Assembly: GCA_010093685.1 (NCBI GenBank)
Contig: MU006250.1
Span: forward strand, 244,639 to 308,638
Direction of reading: 5' to 3'
From: Ophiobolus disseminans
Lineage: Eukaryota > Ascomycota > Dothideomycetes > Pleosporales > Phaeosphaeriaceae
DNA length: 64,000 nucleotides
Numbering within the stretch: the first letter of the stretch is position 1; each line of letters opens with the position of its first letter. The notes below the pieces were generated by a model that was not told where the DNA came from, ran no database searches, and worked only from the letters and a program-made list of their open reading frames with translations. Both the position numbers and the translations under genes were made by a program. This document shows, piece by piece, positions 21,775 through 33,500 of this stretch.

Positions 21775-23194
21775 CTAAGACCACGAGATGCTGTGGTTGT
21801 TAGTAGGTCTTTAAGACTAAGTAGCGGAGTATACGTACGCAAGCATGATGCCGGCACCAGTGAACATGGCAGCGAACTGCATCAGGGTTTTCCGGAGCTC
21901 TTGACCCTTGTTTGGTCCAGTCTCGAGCAGCTCAGGAATAACAGCAACGGTGCCGACGTAGAGGAAGGTGCCAGCCGTGAAGGGAAGGAGCATGTCTCCC
22001 CACTGTAAGCTTGTGCCCATCAAGCCAGGGCCGCTGACGCCTGCGGATGACGAGTTGCCGCCGAACTCCTGCACGGCAATACCAATACAAGTACCAAGGA
22101 ATGCGCCTACGGCTGTCACGAATTGCGCTCCCATGGCTGCACGCTTGCTGAAGCCAGATTGGATGAGCAGAGCAAAGTCGCCGACCTCGTGGGGAATCTC
22201 GTGAAAGAAGACGGCGACAGTGGTGGTTGCGCCGATGGTGGGCGAGGCGTAGAAGGAGGAGCTGAGGGCGAGGCCGTCGGTGATGTTGTGGGTGAAGTCG
22301 GCGATTAGATTGAGGTAGCCACCCATCTTCACGCTGGGGTTAATCTCCTTTTCGGGCTCAGTAACAGCAGGCGTGGCACCATTTGCAGCAGGCTTGCGGG
22401 CACGGAGAGCGTCCTTGGAGTTGCCCGTGTCGATGCCCGATGTCTTCGCAGACGCCTCGATCTGCTCGTGCGAGTGGCCATGCGAGTGGTCATGTCCGCC
22501 TTGACCGCCCGTTGCAATTCTCAGTCCCTTATCCATTGCGACGAATGTGATGAAGCCGACCATGATAGCCACGCCCAGCAGCAGATTCTTGTTGGGCTCC
22601 ACCATGACAAACTTCACCTTGTCGTGCTCATCCTCACCCAGGAAGATCTCAGGTAGCAGATGGAACAGCGTGTCACCCAGCAGCCCGCCCACAGCAAATG
22701 CCACCATTACACTTAAAGATGAGGGATCAATGTTGGGCGGGCATAGCGCGAGGAGGAAGTTGGGCGGGCCCGAGATGTAGAGCGTGGCGAGCAGGGCGTT
22801 GACTGCGGGGCTGCCGGGGAAGAGGAAGGCGAAGATCTGAGAAGTCACCGAGGAGGTGGAGGGGTTGGCCGTGACCTTGTGCTGGTTGAGTGCCTGCACG
22901 AGGGGACATTCCTGGTGTGGTGTTAGCACCAGACTGAGCACGCGACATGGGGGCGTTCGATATCGCGTGTTCCAGACAGTTTTATAGCCTCTACTCTTCT
23001 TCACAGGCGTATAGCACACATGGATATGACGAAACACATCATCGTACCTGCAATTGCTCCTCAATCTCGTGCACCGTCAAGTTTCCCACGGGAGTTTCCG
23101 TCTCGCCCTTGACAGCTGCGGCAGCCACGCTCCATGCCAGCACCCCGAGGAAGACGGTCAAGGACAGCAGGGTCCTGTTTCTACGCGATACCAT
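21775..23194 (-). CDS. ZIP-family zinc transporter (Yke4/ZIP7-like)
   Basis: Three exons: 23194-23048, 22911-21839 and 21790-21775, giving 411 aa. Exon 1 encodes a signal peptide (RTLLSLTVFLGVLAWS...). ZIP hallmarks are present: a His-rich cytosolic loop GGHDHSHGHSHE, THNITDGLA (HNxxDG) and FHEIPHEVGDFA (HExxHE), the metal-binding motifs of transmembrane helices 4 and 5. The last exon is tiny (ISWS, stop), chosen because the intron before it has a perfect GTACGT donor, a CTACTAAC branch site and a CACAG acceptor; reading through instead gives VYSAT. Yke4-type proteins move zinc between the secretory-pathway lumen and cytosol. Whether this one sits in the ER/Golgi is inferred from the family. 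Confidence 0.9.
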
Positions 23195-23419
23195 GATGGG
23201 CGCGTGACTTCGTAGTTAGCCGGTTATTGAGTGCAAGATCCCACGACGTTTCAGGGGTGCTTGAAGCTCATAAGCCCGCACTTCGGCCACTGGTGGCTCG
23301 CTATCGATAAGCTAGCGCGGGTCCTAAATTTTTGGAGAAGTCGCGACGGACATCTGCCGAGTCGACGTTCCAACATCACAACACCCACATACCCATTACA
23401 CCCCCCAAGATACGTCAAT

Positions 23420-24173
23420 ATGGGTCGTGAACTCCAGAAGAAGAAGAACAAGTCGTCGGTACCGAAGCAGCGCCAAAAGGGCCCCTCCAAGAAGAAGATC
23501 CTCCAGAACCCCATCATCGCAAAGCACTGGCACGTCCTTCCTATCTCCTTTTTCAACACGCCTAACAAATGCTTTCAGGAACCAAAAAGAAACACTCTCC
23601 CAAAACTATCGCCGCCTCGGCCTCACCGCCCGCCTCAACCACGCTACGGGCGGCACAGAAAAGACCATCGCCCTCCTCGGCCTCAACGACGGAAAGTCCT
23701 CGCGCGCCGACACCGCCGCCAACAGCACCGCCAACGCCCTCAACATCGTCTCCAAAGCGCCCGAAACCATCGAAGTCGAAGAGCTGCAAGTCGAGCGCGA
23801 TCCCGAAACCGGCGCGATACTGCGCGTCATCGGCCAGGACGACAAGCCTTACAACCCGTTAAACGACCCGCTCAACGAAGTCGATGATGCAAACGAGGGC
23901 GAGGAGTGGGATGGCTTTGCCATGGTGCCCGAAGTACGGAAGGGCGAGGAAGTGAATCCCGTGATCACTGAGTTGGAGGAGGCGGCGCGCAATGGAGCGA
24001 GGAAGGCGCCGAGGAAACAGAGTCAAAGGGAGGAGGAGTGGGTGGTGCGGTTAGTAGAAAAGTATGGCGAGGACTATGGAAAGATGAGCCGGGACCGGAA
24101 ACTCAATCCCATGCAGCAGACCGAGGCGGATATCAGGAAACGCGTCAAGAAGTGGAGGGCGTCGCAGACATGA
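23420..24173 (+). CDS. NOP16: Nucleolar protein Nop16, ribosome biogenesis
   Basis: Two exons, 23420-23529 and 23579-24173, giving 234 aa, close to the usual Nop16 length. The start MGRELQKKKNKSS is the typical basic N-terminus. Across the intron the frame reads AKHWNQKETLSQNYRRLGL, the conserved Nop16 core, and the C-terminus keeps EKYGEDYGKMSRDRKLN followed by DIRKRVKKW. Nop16 acts in the nucleolus in 60S subunit assembly. The intron has a GC donor (GCACGTCC) and CAG acceptor; the nearby GT four bases downstream would break the frame. It lies head to head with the ZIP gene, with a 225-bp shared upstream region. Confidence 0.92.
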
Positions 24174-25480
24174 ACAGCGCACAAGATGCATTGCGAGGCG
24201 AAAATGGCGTTCTGGGTACATATGTTTACGAGTTGCACTTGAATGGATTCTACTTTGTTCATACCAGAGATCTTCGCGCTTGGGCTTTAGTGCATGTCGT
24301 GGGCTGCTCCTACTCTTCTCGTTTCGCTCTTTCTCTTTCCTCAAGCTCGCAGCTGCCACGTGGCAAACCCCACTCCACAACATCGCATACCAACCTTACA
24401 TCTTGTCTCTCTTCAACCCACTCCACTCCCTCTCGCATATCATGACGTCCTGTGCACACGCTGCGTGCACTCATGGCGAGACTGTGAGGCTGACTAAGCT
24501 AGGCCAACGAAGACAATACCTTTAGGACCCACGACAAGCGGGGTACGTCCAGACAAAATTATCTCCTCCGGCAAAGTCTTCGATTGGTGTTTACGATGCT
24601 GCCAACGTCTTTGGAAAGCTGAAGTAAGGCGTCCTTTGTGATAGTCGGGAGCTGGAGTGCTTGCAACATTAGCGCTTTCACAATGTTGGAAGAACGGATT
24701 CTTGGAAGCCACCTCGGCTTTGCTAAGGTGGAGTTCGTCTACTGCGAATGAGTGCTGCGCAATGGCTAATTTTTCGTCAGTTGGAGCAGAACTTGGTCAT
24801 CGAAGATCCGACTAAATGGCAATCTGGCCGAACAATATCACCCAAGAGAACACGTTTCCGACGTACGACAAGACCGCCAGATTTTCTTTTCGCTCACGAA
24901 AACTCACTCACAATGTTAGCCTACAAAGACATTCGTTCTTTGTTTCGTGGTACGACCTCCTCACCGGAAGTGCGCGGAACTTCACATCACCTCACCAACA
25001 AGCATTCCAAGATCGAACAAGGGTTCTCCTCAGTAAGCTCGAGATCTCCACTACCCGTCAGCACCACCAATGACGTAGAGACATATACTGCGGACCAACC
25101 TCGGATACCTAAACATCGGCAACGTCTTTGATAATCATTCTTCTGGAAGCCGGTACCAAGAGCACTAGAAGAAGTTCTCACCATACACGTGCAGATCAAA
25201 GCGGCAATACTTCCCTACACAGCACTCCATCGTCATCGAAACAAGCCATACATCGAAACAATTCGCCTTTCACACAGCACATGACATGCAATGCTTCTTC
25301 CGCGATGTTCCGCCCCACAACCATCGCCATCACCCCTCAGCCCTCGTGCCCATGGGGAATAACCATGCAGTCAGCACGAAGGCCCCGAGATGCCGAATGC
25401 TTCCCCAGGGTCCCTGTATATAACATTTCCTGCCTTTCCGTTCAGCTGGGTCCTGCATCTTCAAGATTTGCTACCACAAC
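24174..25480. other. Intergenic, upstream of the sugar transporter
   Basis: No gene supported; frames at 24280-24525 and 24748-25131 have no recognisable features. The last part is the promoter of the hexose transporter. Confidence 0.5.
25418..25424 (+). promoter_or_regulatory. TATA box of the sugar transporter gene
   Basis: TATATAA lies 57 bp upstream of the ATG at 25481 and is followed by a pyrimidine-rich leader, a common fungal core-promoter arrangement. Confidence 0.5.
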
Positions 25481-27484
25481 ATGAAGCTCAAGAATCCAAT
25501 CAAGCAGTGGCGACGCAGGAACTCGGTTGAGAAGAGCTCGAGATATGTGGGCGAGCATGCTGGATATGATACTACGCCGCTTCCAAGGGTGACGTGGAAG
25601 GGCTTTTCGATGGGGGTCTTGGTGTCGATGGGTAAGTACCGACTTGAAATGCAGATGAAGACCAAGACTAAATTTGTATAGGTGGTGCTGTCTTTGGATA
25701 TGTACGTCCGCTACATTCCTGAAAGGTTCACGAGAACATACTAACCTGTCTTTGCGTGTAGGATACTGGCCAGATCTCAGGATTCCTTGGGATGCCGGAC
25801 TTTCTTCGTCGCTTTGGACAGCAGAACTCAGCCGGGGAGTTTTACTTTTCAAATGTACGCTCTGGACTCATTGTGGCTTTGCTATCAATTGGTACGCTCT
25901 TTGGTGCACTTGTTGCTGCTCCAATTGCGGACAAGATTGGACGAAAGTTCAGCATCATCTTCTGGTGCGCCATCGTCTGCGTGGGTGTCATTGTTCAGAT
26001 CTCTGCCACAGACAAGTGGTACCAGATTATGATGGGTCGGTTTGTGGCTGGATGGGGCGTTGGAGGACTGAGTCTGTTGGTGCCGATGTATCAGGTGAGT
26101 TGACTTCCACCAACCGTGGAGTCGACAAGCGCTTACAAGATCAGGCCGAGACTGCTCCTCGTCACATCCGTGGCGCTCTCGTCTCGACATACCAGCTCAT
26201 GATCACCTTTGGCATCTTCCTCGCTGCTGTCTTCAACTATGCAGCAGAGCGGCATCAATCCGGCAAAGCAGCCTCTTGGCGTATTACCATGGGTCTTACA
26301 TTCATCTTCCCTGCCATTTTAGGCGCTGGAATGCTTTTCTTCGCCGAGACTCCGCGTTTCAACTTCCGCCATGGCAAGGTCGACAAGGCCACCAAGACAA
26401 TGACGGGCGTGTATGGCGTGCCAGAGAACCACTACAGCATTCAGATGGAGCTCGAGGAGATGAGAGTCAAGTTCGCGGCCGAGGATAGCATTAAGACCAA
26501 TCCGATTCAGGAGTGGATTGGTATGTGGCGTGCACCCAAGATGGCGTACCGCCTTGCGATTGGTATGGGACTGCAGATGTTCCAGCAATTGACTGGTGCA
26601 AACGTAAGCTGTATAACTCCAACGTATTGAAAAGACATACTCACATTCTCACAACAGTACTTTTTCTACTACGGTACCACTGTCTTCGCTGGGACAGGCA
26701 TCAAAAACTCATTCGTCACGCAAATGATCCTCGTAAGTCGCCTCCGCCCTCCCACACCACCCCAACATCTCACTAACACCCCCAGAACGGCATAAACTTC
26801 GGCGTAACCTTCTACGGCCTCTACATCGTCGAGCACTACGGGCGCCGCAAATCCCTCATCGCCGGCTCCTGCTGGATGTTCATCTGCTTCCTCATCTTCG
26901 CATCCGTCGGGCACTTCGCACTCGACCGCGAAAACCCCGAGAACACAGAACCCGCCGCCACCGCCATGATCTGCTTCGCCTGCTTCTTCATTTTCGGGTT
27001 TGCAACTACCTGGGGACCTATGGTGTGGACAATATGTTCTGAACTTTTTCCTAGCCGATACCGGGCGAAAGCCATGGCGCTCAGCACGGCGAGCAACTGG
27101 CTCTGGAACTTTCTGCTCGCGTTCTTCACGCCGTTTATTACGGGCGCGATTGACTTTCGCTACGGGTACGTGTTTGCGGGCACGAATGTACTGGGCGGGT
27201 TGATCGTGTACTTTTTCGTTATTGAGGGGCAGGGTCGTACGCTGGAGGAGATTGATACGATGTACCTCATGGGTGTCAAGCCGTGGGAGAGCGCGAAGTG
27301 GGTCGTGCCTAGTCTGGAGGAGTTGAGTGGGAAGATGAGGGAGAAGCTGGAGGCGGGCAATCCGGAGTTGGCGTTGAAGAAAGAGGTCGCGCAGGGTGGA
27401 GAGGGGTTGAGGGCGGAGGAGGGTGTGGAAAGAGATGGCAGTGAGGAGGCGTTGAGGGAGAAGAAGGATGACACTATCGTCTAG
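25481..27484 (+). CDS. MFS sugar (hexose-type) transporter
   Basis: Six exons: 25481-25631, 25682-25701 (20 nt), 25762-26094, 26145-26603, 26658-26732 and 26786-27484, giving 578 aa. The sugar-porter signatures are clear: GGAVFGYDTGQISGFLGM in TM1 across two introns, DKIGRK after TM2, a GRFVAGWGVGG helix, FFAETPRF at the end of TM6, QQLTGAN in TM7 and a C-terminal VIEGQGRTLEEID. The long hydrophilic C-terminus (about 60 residues, charged) is cytosolic. By family it imports hexoses by proton symport or facilitated diffusion at the plasma membrane; the preferred sugar is unknown. Confidence 0.93.
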
Positions 27485-28424
27485 TAAAGGACCGAGTGAG
27501 GAAGAGCTGGGTCAATTCGTGGTGAGACGAGTCTTTCCAGGCCTCTCATTGTCCTCGTGTCGTGTACAGTTGCTCATTATGATTAGCACCTAATATCTTA
27601 AAATGTTTCGCGTCTTGCTGCGCCGCATCTGTAATGTGAATGACGCCAAGACGTTGGGTTTTACTTGCTCACCCTTCTTTCCCGTCTTCGTTCTCTTCCC
27701 CACAACATTTTTGTCACATAACGCTATGACTACATCGATTCGTCCATCTCCACGTAGAGTGTGTTTCTTGAGACTCCCGCTTTTAGCTTACTACCTAGGT
27801 AGTCCTAGCTCTATCACGCCGGCATCGCACGACTTCCAGCCTTGTGTTTGCCCGTGGCTTTTCGACATCCCTGCTTTCAGCAGCAACGTTACACCAAGCT
27901 CGAGGATAGTTACGAGGTGCATCGTTAGGGAAGGTTGCAGCACCCTGCGTGGGGAAGGACAAAATATCGCGCTACAGCATGTCATCCGGTCCTTCCGATG
28001 ACAGCCCTAGAGACGTCTCGTGTTCGGCCATTTCTTCGACAGCTCGAAGCGATGCTACACTCCTTCAGGGACCGAAGAACGACTTTAGGAACTGTTCGTG
28101 GGATGCTTCGGCATGTCCGACGCCTTGGTCCGCAAGGTGCCCTAAGAAACGTCCGCTCTGACGTAACCCCACCCTCTGCTAGTGGCGCCAAGCCCACAGC
28201 AGGATCTGATTAGATCTTTCTTATCACTCGCCCATCAAATATCCAAACTATCAACACCCTAACTTACAACAGAAATCGAGTCCGGGGGTGAATCAAAAAC
28301 TTTGCGCAACATTACACAAGGCGTACGAACTCGCAAGTGAGAAAAAAGCTGAAGGTTCGGGGTTGGCATGAACTTGGCGGAGGAGTTCACTGGTTGATGG
28401 ACTAGCGCTAACGGTGCAGCGTCG
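27485..28424. other. Intergenic, upstream of the siderophore transporter
   Basis: No gene supported. Contains a near-match to the iron GATA site (ATCTGATTA at 28204-28212) upstream of the exact site listed separately. Confidence 0.45.
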
Positions 28425-28433
28425 ATCTGATAA
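28425..28433 (+). promoter_or_regulatory. Iron-response GATA site (ATCWGATAA)
   Basis: The sequence ATCTGATAA sits about 120 bp upstream of the siderophore transporter ATG. It matches exactly the extended GATA consensus ATCWGATAA bound by the SreA/Urbs1/Fep1 class of iron repressors, which shut off siderophore uptake genes when iron is plentiful. The match is seen directly; binding is inferred from the family and the target gene. Confidence 0.65.
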
Positions 28434-28553
28434 AGTGGCCGACGCCCTGACGTGACCATCGTTCTGAGAGGCAAGCGAACTTCAGGTCGAAATCTGAATT
28501 TGAACTTTCTTCATCGAAGTGTCCGCCACGAGGGTATTGAATCAGGCGCAAAC

Positions 28554-30542
28554 ATGAGGAACAGTTCGAGGCCAGACAACGGCAATCCCATCCAGGATGG
28601 GACGCTCGACACCTTCGGCAAAGACACAGAACACGACCGCGACACTTCGAGCGATGGCCACGACACTGCAAGCCAAACAAGCGATAAACAAGCAGGTGTC
28701 AAGCGTATCGAGGCCATCAGTAAGAGCTGGACCACGACGAGCTTGATCATCGCCTATGTCGCGTACGCATCCTTCCAGCCTCAGCCTTGTCCAAGGGCAG
28801 TGACGGAGCTAACGATTTGTGTAGACTTCTCCTCATCGCCAATGTCACTTCTCTCGAGATTCAAGTCACAAGCTTGTTAACTCCATACGCTACCAGTGCT
28901 TTCAAACTTCATTCTCTCGTCTCCACGATTGCTGTTGTTCAAAACATTGTCAGCTGTAAGTTTCATCTACATGGATTATCCCTGCCATTTTATACTCACG
29001 TATCGCAGCGGTGATCAAGCCTCCCATGGGAAAGATTGCAGACGTCTTCGGTCGCCTGGAAGCTTTCTCAATCACCATTGTCTTGTATACGATCGGCTAC
29101 ATCATGCAAGCTACATCGGGCAATGTGCGAACGTTTGCCAGCGCCCAAATTTTCTGGGCCGCTGGCTTCAACGGCCTTCAAGTCCTGCAGCAGATCTTCG
29201 TTGCTGACACCTCGGACTTGCTCAACCGTGCCTTGTACTCCACGATCTTCGACATCCCCTTCCTGTGGACTGTCTGGGCAGGACCTGAGATCGGTAACAA
29301 GATATTGGCCACCATCTCATGGCGATGGGGCTACGCTGTATGGGCCATCATCTTACCACTCTGCTTCATTCCGTTGTTCATCAGTTTATTCATGAATCAG
29401 TCGCGTGCGAAGAAACTCGGATACGATCTGGGCAAGCCGTTCCGTGGCCGAGGTGTCATCCAAATCCTGAAGAATCTCTGGTATGATCTGGACTTTTTCG
29501 GCCTCATCTTGCTCGCCGCTGCTATCTCGCTGATATTACTTCCACTCACACTCGCCCCTGGTGCAAAGGGCAAGTGGCGCAACGCCAGCATGATTGCTAT
29601 GCTCGTTGTCGGCGCCATTGTCCTGATCATCTTCCCTTTCTGGGAGCGCAGCAAGAAATTAGCACCTCGTGCCTTCTTCCCACCAGAACTGTTCAAGAAC
29701 AGGACAGTTATTGTGGGTTCACTCATCGCGTTCTTCTACTTCAGTACGTCCCCTTACTCATTTTACCATATCTTTCTGCTAACGCATACGCAGTGGCATT
29801 CTACATGTCCGTCTTCCCCTACTTCTACTCGTACCTCGTCATCGTCCAAGCAAAGTCCGTCGTGGCCGCCGGAAACATCACGCGCGTCTTCTCATTCAGC
29901 TCCACCATCAGCTCCCTCGTCGTCAGCTTACTCATCAAGTACACGGCGCACTACAAGTACTACGTCTCCGCCGGCGCCGCAGTCTACCTAATGGGCATGG
30001 GCCTCATGCTTGCGTATAGGAACCAAGACGCCAGCACCGCCACGCTCGTCGGAACGCAAATCGCCATCGGCATCGGAGGTGGATGGCTAAACGTCCCCGT
30101 CCAACTTGGTGTGCAGGCCAGCGCAAGCCATCAACAAGTCGCAGCCGCCACGACCGTGTGGCTCACCATCCTGGAAGTCGGCGGCGCAGTCGGCGCAGCC
30201 ATTTCAGGCGCTATCTGGTCCACGTACATCCCTCAGAAACTCCAGTTATACCTCCCGCCTGACGTCCCATATCTCCCCATCTACGGCAGTCTCCTCATTT
30301 CCGGAGATTACACGCTGTACCCGGCTGGTTCCCCCGTCCGCATTGCAATTAATCGCGCATACCAGGAGACGATGCGGTACCTGCTCATCGGAGCGCTGTG
30401 TGCCGCTGCGCCTATCCTGCCGCTCACGTTCTTCCTGAAGAATTACAAGCTCGATGAAATGGAGCAGCCGGTTGAGGGGCTGGTCATTGGGAGTGCCGAT
30501 GGGCCGAAGAAGAAGAGGGGATTGATGTTTTGGAAGCGCTGA
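28554..30542 (+). CDS. Siderophore-iron transporter, MFS (SIT1/ARN/MirB family)
   Basis: Four exons: 28554-28762, 28825-28955, 29009-29743 and 29794-30542, giving 607 aa. After a long hydrophilic, Asp/Ser-rich N-terminus, the first helix leads into LTPYATSAFKLHSLVST and VIKPPMGKIADVFGR, typical of the siderophore branch of the MFS, then QQIFVADTSDLLNRALYS and a loop WERSKKLAPRAFFP. About 14 hydrophobic segments. The C-terminal extracellular loop (YLPPDVPYLPIYGS) and the end NYKLDEMEQ also fit this family. It would import ferric siderophores at the plasma membrane. An iron-type GATA site lies just upstream. No siderophore synthetase is present in the window. Confidence 0.92.
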
Positions 30543-30953
30543 GTGTGTTTTCATGGTCTCTGGAGACAAGGAAAGTGAGGGGAAAAGGCGTTAGGGGTGT
30601 CACTGTTATGACGATATGAGATGCCGAGGTACATGGTACTTCATCATGATACTTGGTGATTAGGTTCAGTTAATGAGGGGAATGTTTAGTATGTATTAGT
30701 GTGCGAATCTTGCACGGCCAGATATGAGTATTTTGGGTTTCCCTCGTGCTCTGATACTCTGCGTCAATGACGTGACCGCTCCGCACCATGTTTTCCCTTT
30801 CCCATCTGTATTCACTTTCGCGCGCTGAAACTTCCTCGAGTCTATAACCACTCAGCAGACCAATGCTTCTCCTTTGGGGCGCACAAATTCTCTAAATTCT
30901 CCGAAGATCGCCTCAACCACCGCTTCACCTAGGAAACGCGCCTACTTAACTCC
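30543..30953. other. Intergenic
   Basis: Short spacer between the siderophore transporter and the RBR pseudogene; nothing recognised. Confidence 0.5.
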
Positions 30954-32072
30954 ATGGTTGCACGAATCGATTTGCTCGGGCCCGAGGGCGTTCACCGTGA
31001 CTCAACTGGAGTCGAGAACGTATCACAGGTAAAGATCTGTTCCGCTTGCACCGAGGCTTGCGATTCAAATACTTTTCCACGTCTGGAAGGCTGTGAGCAG
31101 GATCCCAATATCTGCCGCGAGTGTTTCGCAGACTGGCTACGCGCCAAAGTCGGGCATACCGCTACTGTCAAAGACATCCAGTGCCCATGCCATGTCTAGA
31201 CGTGGAAGGTTCCGTTCACTTGGGAGAACGTGAAAAAGTACGCTACGGACGAGACTTTCACACTGTGAGTCGCCAAGCCCTTCTAAAATAATTCATATCT
31301 ACAAGAGATTGTTCTGATATCAATAGGTTCGACAAACTCGCCACCCTAGAACACATCCTCGCAAAACCCGACTTCCGCTACTGCATCGGACCCAACTGTC
31401 CCAGCGGCCAGCTCCACGATCCCACCAACACAATCTTCAAATGCGGAGCTTGTAGGCACCAGCATTGTACCGTGCATAACGTGTCTTTCCACTTCGGAGC
31501 GTCGTGTAAGCAATATGATGATCGTGTCCGCGCGGAACATCAGTCCTCGAAAGACGACGAGGCGAGCAGTATGGAGGTGCGGCGCGTGAGCGTTGAGTGC
31601 CCTGGTGTGGGTTGTGGGGCGGGTATTATTAAGAGGGATGGGTGTGATCATATGACTTGTAAGTCTCAGCATTCCTTCGACATGCCGCGGATAGTTGACA
31701 GTCTCGATAAGTTCCCGATGTAAACTCGAATTCTGCTACATCTGCCGCGCACCGTATCGCGGCCGTGATGGTATCATCCTACGCGGAAATACTGCACACG
31801 CAGTATCTTGTAAATACCATACCAAGAACCTGCTTTGACAATCACTGGCTGGGATCATCGTCTACGGTGCTCTTCCAAGGAGAGGTGTCGATGTTGCTGC
31901 ACCCGCATTGTCCCTCAACGGCAGGGCTCCCAACGGCAGGGCTCCCAACGGTAGGGCTCCCAACGGCAGGGCTCCTAACGTGCAGCCCCCTCCGAATGCT
32001 TGGGGAAAGACGGAGTGGATTGTGGGTATACTAGCCATCGCTTTGATGACATTGACGCACAGCAAATCGTGA
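30954..32072 (+). pseudogene. RBR-type (RING-IBR-RING) ubiquitin-ligase gene, broken
   Basis: Recognisable parts: a first RING (ICSACTEAC, NICRECFADWL), a stop TAG at 31197-31199 inside CPCHV-stop-TWKVPFTWENVKK, an intron with a GTGAGT donor after about 31264, an IBR half (FRYCIGPNCPSG, FKCGACRHQHC, HFGASC) and the second RING (GVGCGAGIIKRDGCDHMTC, then FCYICRAPYRGR). The intron between the last two pieces no longer has a clean acceptor at the expected Cys, and a TGA follows at 31836-31838. The tail has a 15-bp tandem repeat and a hydrophobic end. RBR ligases pass ubiquitin through a RING2 cysteine; this copy cannot make the full protein. Confidence 0.65.
31917..31980 (+). repeat. 15-bp tandem repeat, four copies
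   Basis: Four head-to-tail copies of AACGGCAGGGCTCCC with one or two changes, reading Asn-Gly-Arg-Ala-Pro in the RBR pseudogene frame. The length is a multiple of three, so it expanded without breaking the frame. Confidence 0.85.
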
Positions 32073-32096
32073 TCGCTCTGACCTGGGAACTGTACT

Positions 32097-33500
32097 TCAA
32101 GATCTGGTAAGCGTCAGAATGTTGCGAATGTACTTTGGATTCAGCGTCTTACCCTTGTAATACTTCGAAACGGTTGTGCCTCCATCATCTGAAGCGATAG
32201 TCCGCTTCCCATTTGGGTCGTTCGCGGCCTTTTCTAGTATAGTGAAGAATCTCTGGGTTGATGCAACGCAACCAAACTGCTGGAATGTCTTTGTACGAGG
32301 CAGCTCATCGTTCATGGAGTACCCCTGGTCTTTCGTTTCTGTGAACTCTTGGCGTTTGTAAGCGATTCTCACACGAGTACCTCGCAAGATTCTCCCTTGT
32401 AACGGTTTGGGCTCTGCCCAGACACACTCTAGTACAAGTTGGGATAGCTCATGTACGGCTATCTATATATGTAGCCCTGCCCACCTCAGATAGTCAACTC
32501 AACGCAGTCCTCCCTTCCACGCACCGTCACATCCCTGCGTAGCGTTTCTGGTTCCGCATTGTGCCTTCTTCCTTGGAGACCACCACAACGTCTAGTAGCT
32601 GCGAGACCAACACAGGGTTGAGGAAGGCAGTTGTCGCGGCATTGATATTGAGCAAAGGACCTTGAAGACACGGTCTGATTGAGGTGTAGTAGTCTCGGAC
32701 GGCACGCAGGCCCAAGTCACCTCTCTCATTCTTCATTCGCGTGAACGCATCATCGCGATAGAATTTATTAGCTCCGAGTTGAGTGACCGACCGCTTGGTG
32801 CTATTGCTGTGCTGTCGAATGTATCGGGCCACGAAAGCATTCAAGGCTCGAATATGATCCGAAACTTCTGTGATCGGTGCGCTCTGGAGATCATGGCGGA
32901 TGTTCTCGAGTGAGGTGCTGAACTTGACTGTTGCATACACCCCTTCGTATTGTTTTCCGTCTAGTAAACGACAAGAAACCTTTGTAGTATCCCATTCCGA
33001 CATCTCGTCTGTGGGACCCTTGAGGGCAGCTGAGCACCAAAGATCTTTGTAATCCGTCGCCCAAGAAAGATTTTCGGCATTGAGACCTAGAGCGTTGACC
33101 GATTGCAAAGCATCAAAGATGAGCTTGATCTCGCTTTTCTTGTTCAGCTCAACCAGGGCGTTCGGCGTCTTTGGATTCAAGCTGGGTCGCCAGAAGGTCA
33201 ACGAATACACCTCAACTTGTCGGGAATCTGTAGTGCTTGTACGTAGTTGGAGATAACTTCTAGTTCACCTTTCTGGGCTGGGTCGTCCACCAATGTTGTC
33301 TTGACAGTAGGAACGCCATTCTTGGGTAGCACAAGGTGTGGGGCTGGCCGTGTGGTATCTTTAACATGGAGTAATTTTCCAAGATCCGGGGCTGCGATAG
33401 GTGATTTGCTTTGGAAGGCTTTGGGCTTGTTGCTGGCTCCACTCGATGTCCCTTTACCAGCAGGGCCGCTACCGCCCTTCCCTTTCCCTTTGGGGGGCAT
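32097..33500 (-). pseudogene. Truncated Argonaute gene (N, ArgoL1, start of PAZ only)
   Basis: Starts MPPKGKGKGGSGPAGK, a Gly/Lys-rich leader common in fungal Argonautes. It then has an N-domain (ISNYVQALQIPDKLR...YSLTFWRP), a frame change at about 33208 that a single lost G would explain, the ArgoL1 linker (GANKFYRDD, LGLRAVRDYYTSIRP, LLNINAATTAF), a broken patch near 32400-32530 with a TGA, and the entry to PAZ (GTRVRIAYKR, LPRTKTFQQFG, TTVSKYYKG). Nothing of the rest of PAZ, MID or the PIWI nuclease follows; the 3' end of the RBR pseudogene begins about 25 bp further on. Argonautes load small RNAs in gene silencing; without PIWI this copy cannot slice. Family assignment rests on motif order and is fairly firm. 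Confidence 0.7.

Noticed and set aside
24038..24525. Frames overlapping and following the Nop16 3' end
   Set aside because: They read the Nop16 exon in the wrong frame and have no features of their own.
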